Source: Legionella micdadei (GTDB lineage Bacteria; Pseudomonadota; Gammaproteobacteria; Legionellales; Legionellaceae). Taken from it: a stretch of 64,000 nt of DNA. The translations under genes were made by a program, and so were the position numbers. Positions 1 through 9,189 of this stretch are shown piece after piece. Below the pieces are notes generated by a model, which had not been told where the DNA came from, ran no database searches, and saw nothing but the letters and a program-made list of their open reading frames with translations. Position 1 is the first letter of the stretch. Each line of letters opens with the position of its first letter. The stretch covers positions 1,107,001 to 1,171,000 of the forward strand of contig NZ_LN614830.1 of NCBI RefSeq assembly GCF_000953635.1, in the 5' to 3' direction.

Positions 1-1
1 G

Positions 2-1300
2 ATGCTTAGTAAGGAATTAAACCTTGATGATCTCAATATCCTATTAAATTGGATAGTACCTAGGAATTATTACGGCTTAATGGCTTATTTTAAAGCAAAT
101 TATTATCACAATGTATTACCTGATTGGGCCGGTATCAATTTAGCTTTAATACAAAATGATTTACCAACCTTGCAAACGATTATTGAGCATAAAGAAAGGG
201 CTTGGCCACGCTCAGATCGTATTAATGCTGCCGAACGCTTAGAAAATCTCCCATTAGCTGTAGATTTTGCTTTTCAAGAGCTCACTGACCGCCCTACAGC
301 ACACGAAATATTTCCTGAATATACGATATATGCGTTGAAGCTTGCTAGTTATTTTGAGGCTGGTGAGCAGTATGAACAGTTTATTGACGTCGTAGGGCCG
401 AAAACAAATTTTGAAACCCGGTTTAGGCTGACAAACTCTTTAAGGTTAACACCTAGTTTGAGCGCCTGGTCTGTAAAATCAAATAAACCTGATCAAATAA
501 CAAATGTGCCTAATGATTATCAAACCAAAATTAAATTGGAGCAAAAAATTCATCGAGGGGAAGTAAAATATACTTTAGGTTATAGAAAAGCACTAAGTGG
601 TTTCATACCGGCTTCCATTGATATTAATTATGAACTTGGGCATAAATGGTCTGCAAACCTTTTGTTGGGTTATAACCAAGAAGTGTTCCAGAACTCTTTT
701 TTGCGGCTTGGGGGAGTACAAGATCAAATCAACTTAATATTGTATAACAATATAACAAAAAAAGATCTTTTATCTTTAGAAGTACAGGGGCTTAAATATT
801 ATTCTCAAGACAGGCATTACTTAGCGAGTGGGTGTAATTTGTTCGCCACATTGCAACATAAGTTTTTCCTAAACTATCCTGACTTCACCCTAGGTGTATT
901 TGGTCACCTATATACCTTCAATAGAAACGGAAGTTTTAGCGGCAATGTTACCCGTTTATTTCCAAATCTTGCTCCAGGGCAAATATCGGATATATCCGAG
1001 TTACCCAGTATAATTGATTCAGATTTTAAGCAATTAATCCCCCAAACTTACAGGGAGGCTGGAGGATACTTTAGTTTTGGTGATACTATTCAGGAATATA
1101 CCCATGTATGGCGTCCTTATTTGTGGGCTAGTTTATTTTATAACTCCATCACCCGCCTCTCAAACGATATAAAAGGAGGAATAAATGGAACTGTCTTTGG
1201 CCGTGATTCCTTATTAATTTATTTAGAAAGGGGGCAAGCTTCCTCAGTGGCGAACGCAATTAATTACATGGTTGGCATACGATATAAAATCTATTTTTAA
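2..1300 (+). CDS. pelB: PelB C-terminal part, outer-membrane porin for Pel polysaccharide (5' end outside window)
   Basis: The reading frame is open to the window edge, so the gene very probably begins upstream; the visible first Met is unlikely to be the true start. Residues 1-130 are helical and TPR-like. From about residue 150 to the end there are alternating aromatic/polar strands typical of a beta-barrel, ending in an aromatic residue (KIYF) as outer-membrane proteins do. This matches the layout of PelB, whose C-terminal barrel exports Pel polymer. A second piece resembling the N-terminal end of PelB lies at 9167-10045, so the pel locus is rearranged. The PelB assignment is made from overall pattern and the pelA gene nearby. 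Confidence 0.72.
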   Translation: MLSKELNLDDLNILLNWIVPRNYYGLMAYFKANYYHNVLPDWAGINLALIQNDLPTLQTIIEHKERAWPRSDRINAAERLENLPLAVDFAFQELTDRPTAHEIFPEYTIYALKLASYFEAGEQYEQFIDVVGPKTNFETRFRLTNSLRLTPSLSAWSVKSNKPDQITNVPNDYQTKIKLEQKIHRGEVKYTLGYRKALSGFIPASIDINYELGHKWSANLLLGYNQEVFQNSFLRLGGVQDQINLILYNNITKKDLLSLEVQGLKYYSQDRHYLASGCNLFATLQHKFFLNYPDFTLGVFGHLYTFNRNGSFSGNVTRLFPNLAPGQISDISELPSIIDSDFKQLIPQTYREAGGYFSFGDTIQEYTHVWRPYLWASLFYNSITRLSNDIKGGINGTVFGRDSLLIYLERGQASSVANAINYMVGIRYKIYF

Positions 1301-1301
1301 T

Positions 1302-2876
1302 TCAAGAATCGGTATCCTCATCAAGGCAGATTGCTTCAATTGATTCAAGATTAGTAGTGCACTTTCCTTCATTAAGGATATCATAGTGCCAACGATGCCT
1401 TGGGCAAACAAGGCAGGATTTTTCCAACCAACCTTCTTTCAAATCAGCGCCTTGGTGCTTGCAAAAACGAAGCACGGAATAACGTTTCCCGTTAACGGTT
1501 ATGATCATACGCTCGTGGCTCTCGTGAAAATTTTTGATTAAGGTGCATAATCTTGCAAGCGATTCAGCATCCAAGGTTAAAAATCCATGGATTAATGTAT
1601 GGTAAACATCAGGGTTTCTTGACAATTTCATTCTGAAAGTGAGGGCAAAATCCGGCCAATTCATTTCTTTGGTTAATACTTTATTTACTTGCCAAGCTGG
1701 CGCCTTTATATGATAAAAATTATTTCGATCAACAATTTCATCCACCACGCATAGTGCTTTTTCATGAAAATTGATGCAATACAATTTTGGGTAATCTTCG
1801 ATCTGCCAATAAAGAGGGGTAGTGATCTCGGTGTGCACAAGGTGTAATTGTTCAATTTTTTTCTCAAGATCAGCCCTTAGCCCTAAAAAAACTTTTTCAG
1901 GATTAATTTTGTTGTTTTCGAGTGTGCGATTATGAAAATAAGTTTCATATTCTTTTGCATATCCTTTAATGTATTTTTTAAAGTCCTTCTCATCCACTCT
2001 ATCTTCTGCAAGCTTAATAAATTTACCATGGGAAATATCTAGTGTATCTCCCGGAAAAATTTCCGGCCATTGAGTCAACGAATCCTTACAGCGAGTATCA
2101 AGGTAAGCAATAAGTTCCTTTGCCCTTGGAAAAATGTTGAGTTTTTCGAAATTAATAGGCAGGAGGAGAGGATCTAAAAAACAGGCTGGTCCGGCTGAGG
2201 GAAAATAGAATTTAGGTTTTAAAGTCTCTATCGCTCTTGCGGTTAACTCAAATTTAATATGCTTTTTGTTTGCTGATATCTTTTCGTATTGCTTCTTAGT
2301 GTAGTCATAACAAGTCGGATGCCAAATTGCTCCCGAATATTGAGCAGCAAAAACATCAATTTCTTTATACTTATTGATAATCTCAGGTAATTTTTCATGC
2401 AGCTTACAATCGTTCATATTTAAAAATTTATGCGATTTCGTTTGTAACAAAAGGGTCGAATCCGACTCAAGCTCGGCATCAATCAAAAACAAAGTAATGG
2501 TCGCATCGGGTAGGCAAAGTTCTTCATTATTTTTTAAACTTATTATTTCTTTACATTGATAATGATCCCTTTCTAAGTTCTCTTTTACAATTTCACGATG
2601 AAAAGCACCTAAAATGATGGAAAAATCCCTATTTTGAATGGTTTTTAGGAAAGGTAAATCGAAATGGTCTTTATGTTCATGGCTAATATAAATGTACTTT
2701 TTTTTAGGGCTATGATTCATTAAATCACGTACATAATCACCCATATGATGGTTTTTGGGGTACTGAAACCAGGCTGAATCAAAAGCACCATAGGGTGACA
2801 ACCATGGATCCATGATAATTATAGTTTCTTTAGTTTCCACACAAAAGCCAGCATGCCCAAGGTAAGTAATTATCAT
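1302..2876 (-). CDS. Metallo-beta-lactamase fold protein with C-terminal Rieske domain (CMAH/NamH-like)
   Basis: The N-terminal half is a metallo-beta-lactamase fold: LGHAGF near residue 6, the metal motif HEHKDH at 66-71, and a later conserved block SAGPACF. The C-terminus carries a Rieske 2Fe-2S signature, C472-x-H474 and C491-x2-H494. This pairing of domains is known from CMP-N-acetylneuraminate hydroxylase (CMAH) and UDP-MurNAc hydroxylase-like enzymes, which hydroxylate N-acyl groups of nucleotide sugars. The Rieske domain is C-terminal here, whereas in CMAH it is N-terminal. The gene is convergent with pelB (2 bp apart) and sits among nucleotide-sugar genes, so a sugar-nucleotide substrate is likely. 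The exact reaction cannot be read from sequence. Confidence 0.7.
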   Translation of the reverse strand: MIITYLGHAGFCVETKETIIIMDPWLSPYGAFDSAWFQYPKNHHMGDYVRDLMNHSPKKKYIYISHEHKDHFDLPFLKTIQNRDFSIILGAFHREIVKENLERDHYQCKEIISLKNNEELCLPDATITLFLIDAELESDSTLLLQTKSHKFLNMNDCKLHEKLPEIINKYKEIDVFAAQYSGAIWHPTCYDYTKKQYEKISANKKHIKFELTARAIETLKPKFYFPSAGPACFLDPLLLPINFEKLNIFPRAKELIAYLDTRCKDSLTQWPEIFPGDTLDISHGKFIKLAEDRVDEKDFKKYIKGYAKEYETYFHNRTLENNKINPEKVFLGLRADLEKKIEQLHLVHTEITTPLYWQIEDYPKLYCINFHEKALCVVDEIVDRNNFYHIKAPAWQVNKVLTKEMNWPDFALTFRMKLSRNPDVYHTLIHGFLTLDAESLARLCTLIKNFHESHERMIITVNGKRYSVLRFCKHQGADLKEGWLEKSCLVCPRHRWHYDILNEGKCTTNLESIEAICLDEDTDS

Positions 2877-2960
2877 TACATTTTGCCTTTGTTGATTATC
2901 ATTTACCTTAGATTATAGAAGCGATTTTAGCGAACTGAGGTAATATGCATGGTGGTAGTC

Positions 2961-3893
2961 TTAGGATGGTTTATTTGTCGAGTCGGTAAATAGACTGGCT
3001 AGGCCAGACTCAATCGAGGTAAGTGGCCTAAAACCTAATTCTTTTTGAGCTAACAAATTGTCTCCTAGAGAATGATACGGATCCCCTGGTCGGGCAGGTT
3101 GATGAATAATAGGTACTTTTTTACCTGATAATTTCATCATTAATTCAGCTAATCCTAAAATAGAAGTGGGATGTCCGGTACAAACATTATAAATCCCTGA
3201 TTGACTTGAGGCTTTCTTTGCTGCAGCTAAAAGAGCCTGTACTACGTCGTCAATATAAATAAAATCCCTTGTTTGATTTCCATCGCCAAAGATTGTAATG
3301 GGCTGCCCTTTGAGGATGGCATTCTTAAAAAATGTAATTACACCTGCATAAGAACTTGATTCCAATTGTCCGGGGCCATAAACATTAAATATACGCAAGC
3401 CAATTGAATTTATACCATACATGTTTGACATAACTTGCGCATAAATTTCATTCGACAATTTATCAGCACCATAAGAGGTAAGAGGGCTAGTTTTATGTGA
3501 CTCGGATGAAGGTAGGTCTTTAGAATCCCCGTAGACTGCACAGGATGAGGCATAAACTAACTTAACAGGGTGACTTGCCCGTCTCAACTCTTCTAGTAAA
3601 CCATTAAAAGCCAAAACGTTATTCGCATGGCTGAAAAGCCAATCACGAGCACACACAGTGAAAGACAATATAGCAGCCAAATGAAAACACGTATCAACCT
3701 GCTCCAAGCATTGCCTTAACAGGCCTTGTGAGAGTACATCGCCTTCTATGAGTTCAGCTTTACTAATATCGAAATAAGTGGGCCTATGAATGGATTTATC
3801 GATTACCAGTACTTCAACACCTAAGGATAGTAACTGTCTAACCAGATAATTACCGATAAAGCCGGTTCCCCCTGTTACTAATACCTTTTTCAA
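2961..3893 (-). CDS. NAD-dependent sugar epimerase/dehydratase (UDP-hexose 4-epimerase type)
   Basis: 310 residues of extended short-chain dehydrogenase. The N-terminal NAD-binding motif GGTGFIG is at residues 8-14, the catalytic S/Y-x3-K appears as SSCAVYG followed by YGADK, and the C-terminal substrate half carries the GDGNQTRDFIYIDDVV block typical of UDP-sugar 4-epimerases. Pel polymer needs UDP-GalNAc, made in Pseudomonas by the epimerase PelX, so a UDP-GlcNAc/GalNAc 4-epimerase role is a reasonable inference. It may be co-transcribed with the downstream Rieske fusion gene, 84 bp away on the same strand. An ordinary O-antigen epimerase remains possible. Confidence 0.82.
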   Translation of the reverse strand: MKKVLVTGGTGFIGNYLVRQLLSLGVEVLVIDKSIHRPTYFDISKAELIEGDVLSQGLLRQCLEQVDTCFHLAAILSFTVCARDWLFSHANNVLAFNGLLEELRRASHPVKLVYASSCAVYGDSKDLPSSESHKTSPLTSYGADKLSNEIYAQVMSNMYGINSIGLRIFNVYGPGQLESSSYAGVITFFKNAILKGQPITIFGDGNQTRDFIYIDDVVQALLAAAKKASSQSGIYNVCTGHPTSILGLAELMMKLSGKKVPIIHQPARPGDPYHSLGDNLLAQKELGFRPLTSIESGLASLFTDSTNKPS

Positions 3894-4052
3894 ATGACCT
3901 CCCTTTCTTTCTAGACTTCTCTTATGTCTAAGAGTAGTTGATTAATTTTAGATTGCACACACCAAGTATTATAATTTGGTGGTTAATGTTTTAAGTATCT
4001 TATGAGTATTATTCTATAATTTAATTAACTTCTTAATATCAAAGGATTGAAC

Positions 4053-5327
4053 ATGAGAAAGATTGCAGTCATAGGGCTTGGCTATGTTGGCTTAGGTTTA
4101 GCGCAATCGCTAGGTAAACATAATCCGGTATTAGGTTACGATATTTCTAAAAGTAGGATAAGCGAATTAAAAAATAATGTTGACCGCAATCATTTGTTTA
4201 CTAAGGAAGAACTTTCTGAGAGCAACATCGAATATGTCACCGACCTTCAAGCGATTAAACATGCCGATTTTTATATTGTAAGCGTATCGACTCCAGCCTA
4301 TTATTACGAATTGCCTAATTTAGAGCCATTAATTAAAGCAACAAAACAGCTCGCTACCATCTTGAAAAAAGGCGATGTAGTGGTTTTTGAATCCACAGTT
4401 TATCCAGGTACAACAGAAGAAGTCTGCCAACCATTGCTTGAAGAAATCAGTGGTCTAAAAAGCCCCGAGGATTTTAGCATTGGCTATTCACCAGAACGAA
4501 TTAATCCTAACGATCTTCAACACACATTAGCCAATACGCCAAAAATAATTTCTGCACAAAATAAAGAAAGCCTAAAAATCATCGAGGAAGTCTATAAGAC
4601 GTGTTGCCAAACAACTTATCCTGTTTCTAACATCATGGCTGCTGAAGCAGTTAAGATTTTAGAGAACACACAAAGGGACGTGAATATCGCCTTTATGAAT
4701 GAATTTTCAGAAATCATGCATGCTTTAAATCTCAATGTTCATGAAATCATTGAAGCAGCAAAAACCAAATGGAATTTTGTTCCTTTTAAACCGGGTTTTG
4801 TTGGAGGTCATTGTATTTCTGTTGATTCACTTTATTTGGCTTTTAAAGCGAAGCGCGTCGACGTCCAGCACGATTTAATTTTAACAGCAAGAAAAGTAAA
4901 TGATGGGATAACAAGATTCGTTAAGCATGAACTGATTAATATTTTAATCAAAAACCGCATTACAGTTCCGGATTGTCCGATAGGTATTTTTGGCCTTACC
5001 TATAAAGAAAATATCCCTGATATACGCAATAGCCTTGCCCTTAAATTTATTAAAGAACTTAATGAAACAAAAGTGAATTACTTCATTCACGATCCTTTGG
5101 TTGATAAAAATTATGTTTTCGATAAATATCATATCCAGATTCAGGAATTTGAAGAAATAAAAGACATTTCAGTTGCAATTATTATCGTTGCCCATGATTT
5201 TTATCGCGAGGCAGGTATAGAACGATTTTTAACCAAAATGGGCAGTAAAAAAATCATTATGGATATTCCTAATTTATTCGCTGACTCCACTAAAAACTAT
5301 GACAACATTCAATATTGGAGCTTATAG
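4053..5327 (+). CDS. UDP-N-acetylhexosamine 6-dehydrogenase (WbpO/TviB/UGD family)
   Basis: 424 residues with an N-terminal NAD-binding motif (VIGLGYVGLGLA) and the three-domain layout of UDP-glucose/GDP-mannose dehydrogenases. The nucleophile is Cys254 in GFVGGHCI, and SPERINPND is also present. It oxidises the C6 hydroxyl of a UDP-sugar to a uronic acid. Similarity in style to WbpO/TviB suggests UDP-GlcNAc or UDP-GalNAc as substrate. An upstream TTG at 4047 is in frame, but AAAGGA (4041-4046) sits 6 bp before ATG 4053, which decides the start. The next gene starts 1 bp after the stop, so the two form one transcription unit. Sugar specificity is inferred. Confidence 0.85.
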   Translation: MRKIAVIGLGYVGLGLAQSLGKHNPVLGYDISKSRISELKNNVDRNHLFTKEELSESNIEYVTDLQAIKHADFYIVSVSTPAYYYELPNLEPLIKATKQLATILKKGDVVVFESTVYPGTTEEVCQPLLEEISGLKSPEDFSIGYSPERINPNDLQHTLANTPKIISAQNKESLKIIEEVYKTCCQTTYPVSNIMAAEAVKILENTQRDVNIAFMNEFSEIMHALNLNVHEIIEAAKTKWNFVPFKPGFVGGHCISVDSLYLAFKAKRVDVQHDLILTARKVNDGITRFVKHELINILIKNRITVPDCPIGIFGLTYKENIPDIRNSLALKFIKELNETKVNYFIHDPLVDKNYVFDKYHIQIQEFEEIKDISVAIIIVAHDFYREAGIERFLTKMGSKKIIMDIPNLFADSTKNYDNIQYWSL

Positions 5328-5328
5328 C

Positions 5329-6297
5329 ATGGCCATTTTAGTCACGGGAGGAGCAGGATTTATTGGTTCATATTTAGTTGATTATTATTTGAATTTAAAT
5401 AAGGAAGTAATTGCTATTGATAATTTGAGCACTGGAAAATTTGATAACATTAGTAAGCATCTTAACCACCCTAATTTTACCTTTTATCAATCCGATCTGC
5501 TCAATTTTCCCGATTTAATTCCAATCTTAGAAAACTGTGAACTGGTTTATAATATGGCGGCTATTGTGGGCATGTTTAATGTATTGGAGCATCCTATAGC
5601 AACATTACGAATCAATATTAATCTTACGGAGCATTTACTCACTGCAATTAGCCGATTAAAACATAAGCCGCCTATTGTCATCGCCTCAAGTTCAGAAGTG
5701 TATGGATCAAAACTAAGTGGTATGAAAGAAAGCGATAAGTTGATTCTTGAAACCACTTATAAAACGCACGCTAACTATCCAGTAAGCAAATTGTGCAATG
5801 AGCTTGCAGGATTAGCTTATTACAAGGAAAAACAAGTTCCTGTAGTCATTGTGCGTATCTTTAATACCGTAGGACCGAGGCAATCATCGCGTTATGGCAT
5901 GGTTGTGCCAAGATTCGTCAAACAAGCGCTAGAAAGAAAACCGATTACCATCTTCGCAGATGGCCAACAAACAAGGTCTTTCTGTGATGTACGTGATATG
6001 TGCCATCTCCTTCATCAATTGGCAATGACGGACAAAAGCGTTGGGGAAGTTGTCAACGTTGGCAGCGACAAATCGATAAGTATTCTGAATCTGGCTAATC
6101 TGGTGAAAGACGTAACCCGATCAAACTCGGAGCTCATTTTTCAAAACTACGATGAGGCCTACGGAAAAGAGTACATTACTATTCAAAATCGTAAGCCAAA
6201 TTTGAAAAAGCTAAAGTCAATAATCGATTATTCATTAAAATGGGATCTTAAAGAAACGATTAAAGATATTGCTCATCGTGAACAAGGAACTGTTTGA
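5329..6297 (+). CDS. NAD-dependent sugar epimerase/dehydratase
   Basis: 322 residues of extended short-chain dehydrogenase: GGAGFIGSYLVDYY near the N-terminus, SSSEVYG and the catalytic YPVSK, and GDGQ-type substrate motif seen here as ADGQQTRSFCDVRD. It is related to UDP-glucuronate decarboxylases and UDP-sugar 4-epimerases. ATG 5329 is preferred over an in-frame ATG at 5299 because GGAG lies 8 bp before it and it starts directly after the stop of the dehydrogenase. Coupled to that gene, it probably acts on the resulting UDP-uronic acid, as in TviB/TviC or WbpO/WbpP pairs. Exact reaction unknown. Confidence 0.82.
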   Translation: MAILVTGGAGFIGSYLVDYYLNLNKEVIAIDNLSTGKFDNISKHLNHPNFTFYQSDLLNFPDLIPILENCELVYNMAAIVGMFNVLEHPIATLRININLTEHLLTAISRLKHKPPIVIASSSEVYGSKLSGMKESDKLILETTYKTHANYPVSKLCNELAGLAYYKEKQVPVVIVRIFNTVGPRQSSRYGMVVPRFVKQALERKPITIFADGQQTRSFCDVRDMCHLLHQLAMTDKSVGEVVNVGSDKSISILNLANLVKDVTRSNSELIFQNYDEAYGKEYITIQNRKPNLKKLKSIIDYSLKWDLKETIKDIAHREQGTV

Positions 6298-6423
6298 TGG
6301 GGAAAGTGACCTAATACAGCCCCTCGCAAATCGTATGGATCCCTGCCTGGGCGGAGTTGTTTCAATCCCTTCTAGATATTGCAGGCCCTTAAGATTCTGT
6401 GTTATTAATACCACAGTTTTGAC

Positions 6424-9189
6424 ATGAAAAGGATATTTGTGTGCGTTCCCAGTTTAAAACGATTATTACTGCTAGCAATCATTTTTTGCAACCAAGCATT
6501 TAGCCAACAAAGCGCTGCAGTTTTTTACGGGTCACAGATTCCAGTAAACCAGCTTTGCAATTACAATATTATCATCGTCGATCCTTATTCCGATCTTAAT
6601 CCGAAAAGGGATTGCCCTAACAGTAAAATTTTCGCTTATGCAAGTCTAGGCGAGGTTTCTTTAGACTCTCCTTATTTTAAGTTGATTCAGCCTAATTGGG
6701 TCATTGGAAAAAATGAAGCATGGAATAACAATAAAGTGCTTGACCAAACCAACCCGGGTTGGCAAAAATTTTTCTTAAATCAAATCATTGAGCCCTTATG
6801 GCAAAAAGGGTACCGGGGATTTTTTTTAGATACCTTGGATTCTTATTACTTAGCTGTCCATGATCCTAAGCTGCAAGAAAAACAAATCAAAGGGATGGTA
6901 GAGACTATCCGTCAAATCAAAATCCGCCATCCTGATGCGAAAATAATTTTAAACCGTGGTTTTGTATTACTACCTTACATCCATTCGGATATTTATGCAG
7001 TACTTATTGAGTCTCTTTACAACGCATGGCATCAACAGGAAAGGGCATATGAGGAAACTCCACCTGCAGAGCGAAAACAATTGTTTGAAGAAATTAATAA
7101 AATTCGTGCGATGAATTTACCCATCATCATTGTTGATTATTTGCCACCAAATCAACAATACAAAGCTAAAGAACTAGCCGAACAGTTGTCAAAGCAAGGT
7201 TTTATTCCTTGGATAACGGATAGCCTGCTCCAATCCATCTACATAAGAAAATACCCGGAAATGCAACGGCAAATATTGGTGGCATACACAAATAAATTAC
7301 CGGTACGGTTTGGGGCCCCATTGCAGTTTGTTGGTCCAATCCTAGAGCACATGGGCTACATCCCTAAATATCTTGATTTAAACAAAATAACCCAACTACC
7401 AAGCGGAGATTTAAGTAAACGCTATGCGGGTATTGTCTTATGGTTGATTGACCCTGTAAAAAATGACTCATTCATGGGCTGGGTACAAACGCAAATTGAA
7501 AACAAAATTCCAGTTGTTTTTTTAAATAGTTTTGGAGTGCCTTACGCTGATCCGGAATTGACTAAATTGGGTTTATTTGTTTCCTCAGAAAAAGAATCTG
7601 ATGCATCCTTACGAATAGCAAAGATGGATCCTAAGTTTATAGGGCATGAAATAGCGCCAATACTGACACCTTATGATTTTGTTGTATTAAACGCTGCGTC
7701 CAGCCAAATTTTGTTAAAGGTAAAAAACGTGTACGAACAAACCTCCGACGTTGTCGCCATCACGCCTTGGGGGGGGTATGCACTCATACCTGATGTTATT
7801 CAATACATGCCAAATTTATCGACAAGATGGGTAATTAATCCATTCCCATTTTTTCGTAAGGCATTACGGTTGCAAGATTTTCCTATTCCCGATACAACAA
7901 CCGAAAACGGCCGGCGACTGATGTCAGTGCATATTGATGGCGATGGCTTCTCTTATCCGGCAAGATGGATTGGGGGCCGTATTGCTGCGGTGGAATTACG
8001 CGATCGAATATTGACGCGATTTCCCATACCAACAAGTGTTTCAGTAATTACGGGAGAAATAGCACCTAATGGTAACCAACCTAAAAAATCGCCAGAATTG
8101 ATGGAAGTTGCCCGAAGTATTTTTGCTCTTCCTTGGGTAGAGATAGCTTCCCATACTTTTTCCCATCCACTTAATTGGCAACCACAGAGTAAACGATTCA
8201 ATGAATTGGGTGAAGAATCTACTTACGGCATGCGCATTCCCAATTATAAATTTAACTTAGCTACGGAGATCACAGGATCAGTCGATTTTATCAATAAGAA
8301 TCTTGCACCTGCCGATAAAAAATGTCATCTCTTCTTTTGGTCAGGTTTGGCGGATCCGAGTAAAGAAGCGCTAGCCCTGACTTATAAAGACAATTTATTG
8401 AATATTAATGGGGTAAGCGGTACTCATATTGATAAAAATGATCCTTCTCTAACAGGTATTCGGCCAAGGGGACTTGAGCTTGGCGGTTATTATCAGGTTT
8501 TTGCACCCATCGATTTGGATTTTTATTATATGAATAATTTAGCGGGGCCTTTGTATGGTTACGAAAAAGTAATCCAAACTTTAGAATTAACGGATAAACC
8601 ACACCGCTACAAACCAATTGATCTTTATTATCATTTTTATTCAGCAAGCTATCCTGCCGCCTTGCAAGCGCTCATAAAAGTATATCAGTGGGCTTTAAAC
8701 CAACCGGTGATGAATATTTTTATTTCGGATTACATTAAAAAGGTTTTGGATTTTTATCAAACCTCTATCGGTAAAATTGATGGTTCCTGGGTTATTACTA
8801 CAAATGGTGAGGTGCGTGAATTTAGATCCCCACTCCATTTTGGCTACCCTGATTTGATTAACAGCAAGAATGTCATTGGTTTTAAAAAAATCAATGATGA
8901 ATTATATATCCATTTGGGTTCAAGTCATTTTACAACGTTAAAATATCAAAAAACTGAACCCACTCAACCTTATCTGATTGAGGCAAATGCGCGTATCGTA
9001 GATTACTCCAGAAAGAAGAAAAAATTGAGTGTAAAATTTGCAGGATATATGCCTGTACAATTTACTTTTGCGAATGTTGCTCAATGTAAAATGTCATCGA
9101 AGTTTCCATTGAAGGCAACTCATAATTCTGATAAAACAATAAGTTATAGTTCTTCCGAGACTAATAATGAAATTCATTTTGATTGCTGA
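6424..9189 (+). CDS. pelA: PelA, periplasmic glycoside hydrolase and polysaccharide deacetylase
   Basis: 921 residues with a signal peptide (about 1-27, ending NQAFS). The GH114-type hydrolase domain covers about 30-290, with candidate acidic residues in FFLDTLD (about 133-139) and VLIES (about 194). A middle domain follows. The deacetylase domain has HIDGDGF at about 503-509 and the metal motif SHTFSH at about 576-581. This order is that of PelA, which deacetylates and trims Pel, a GalNAc/GlcNAc polymer, in the periplasm. It is followed by a pelB fragment overlapping by 23 bp, matching the pelA-pelB order in Pseudomonas. It is full length with no visible damage. Confidence 0.88.
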   Translation: MKRIFVCVPSLKRLLLLAIIFCNQAFSQQSAAVFYGSQIPVNQLCNYNIIIVDPYSDLNPKRDCPNSKIFAYASLGEVSLDSPYFKLIQPNWVIGKNEAWNNNKVLDQTNPGWQKFFLNQIIEPLWQKGYRGFFLDTLDSYYLAVHDPKLQEKQIKGMVETIRQIKIRHPDAKIILNRGFVLLPYIHSDIYAVLIESLYNAWHQQERAYEETPPAERKQLFEEINKIRAMNLPIIIVDYLPPNQQYKAKELAEQLSKQGFIPWITDSLLQSIYIRKYPEMQRQILVAYTNKLPVRFGAPLQFVGPILEHMGYIPKYLDLNKITQLPSGDLSKRYAGIVLWLIDPVKNDSFMGWVQTQIENKIPVVFLNSFGVPYADPELTKLGLFVSSEKESDASLRIAKMDPKFIGHEIAPILTPYDFVVLNAASSQILLKVKNVYEQTSDVVAITPWGGYALIPDVIQYMPNLSTRWVINPFPFFRKALRLQDFPIPDTTTENGRRLMSVHIDGDGFSYPARWIGGRIAAVELRDRILTRFPIPTSVSVITGEIAPNGNQPKKSPELMEVARSIFALPWVEIASHTFSHPLNWQPQSKRFNELGEESTYGMRIPNYKFNLATEITGSVDFINKNLAPADKKCHLFFWSGLADPSKEALALTYKDNLLNINGVSGTHIDKNDPSLTGIRPRGLELGGYYQVFAPIDLDFYYMNNLAGPLYGYEKVIQTLELTDKPHRYKPIDLYYHFYSASYPAALQALIKVYQWALNQPVMNIFISDYIKKVLDFYQTSIGKIDGSWVITTNGEVREFRSPLHFGYPDLINSKNVIGFKKINDELYIHLGSSHFTTLKYQKTEPTQPYLIEANARIVDYSRKKKKLSVKFAGYMPVQFTFANVAQCKMSSKFPLKATHNSDKTISYSSSETNNEIHFDC

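Noticed and set aside
6298-6423. Possible tRNA or small RNA between the epimerase gene and pelA
   Set aside because: No cloverleaf or stable hairpin with a T run could be drawn.
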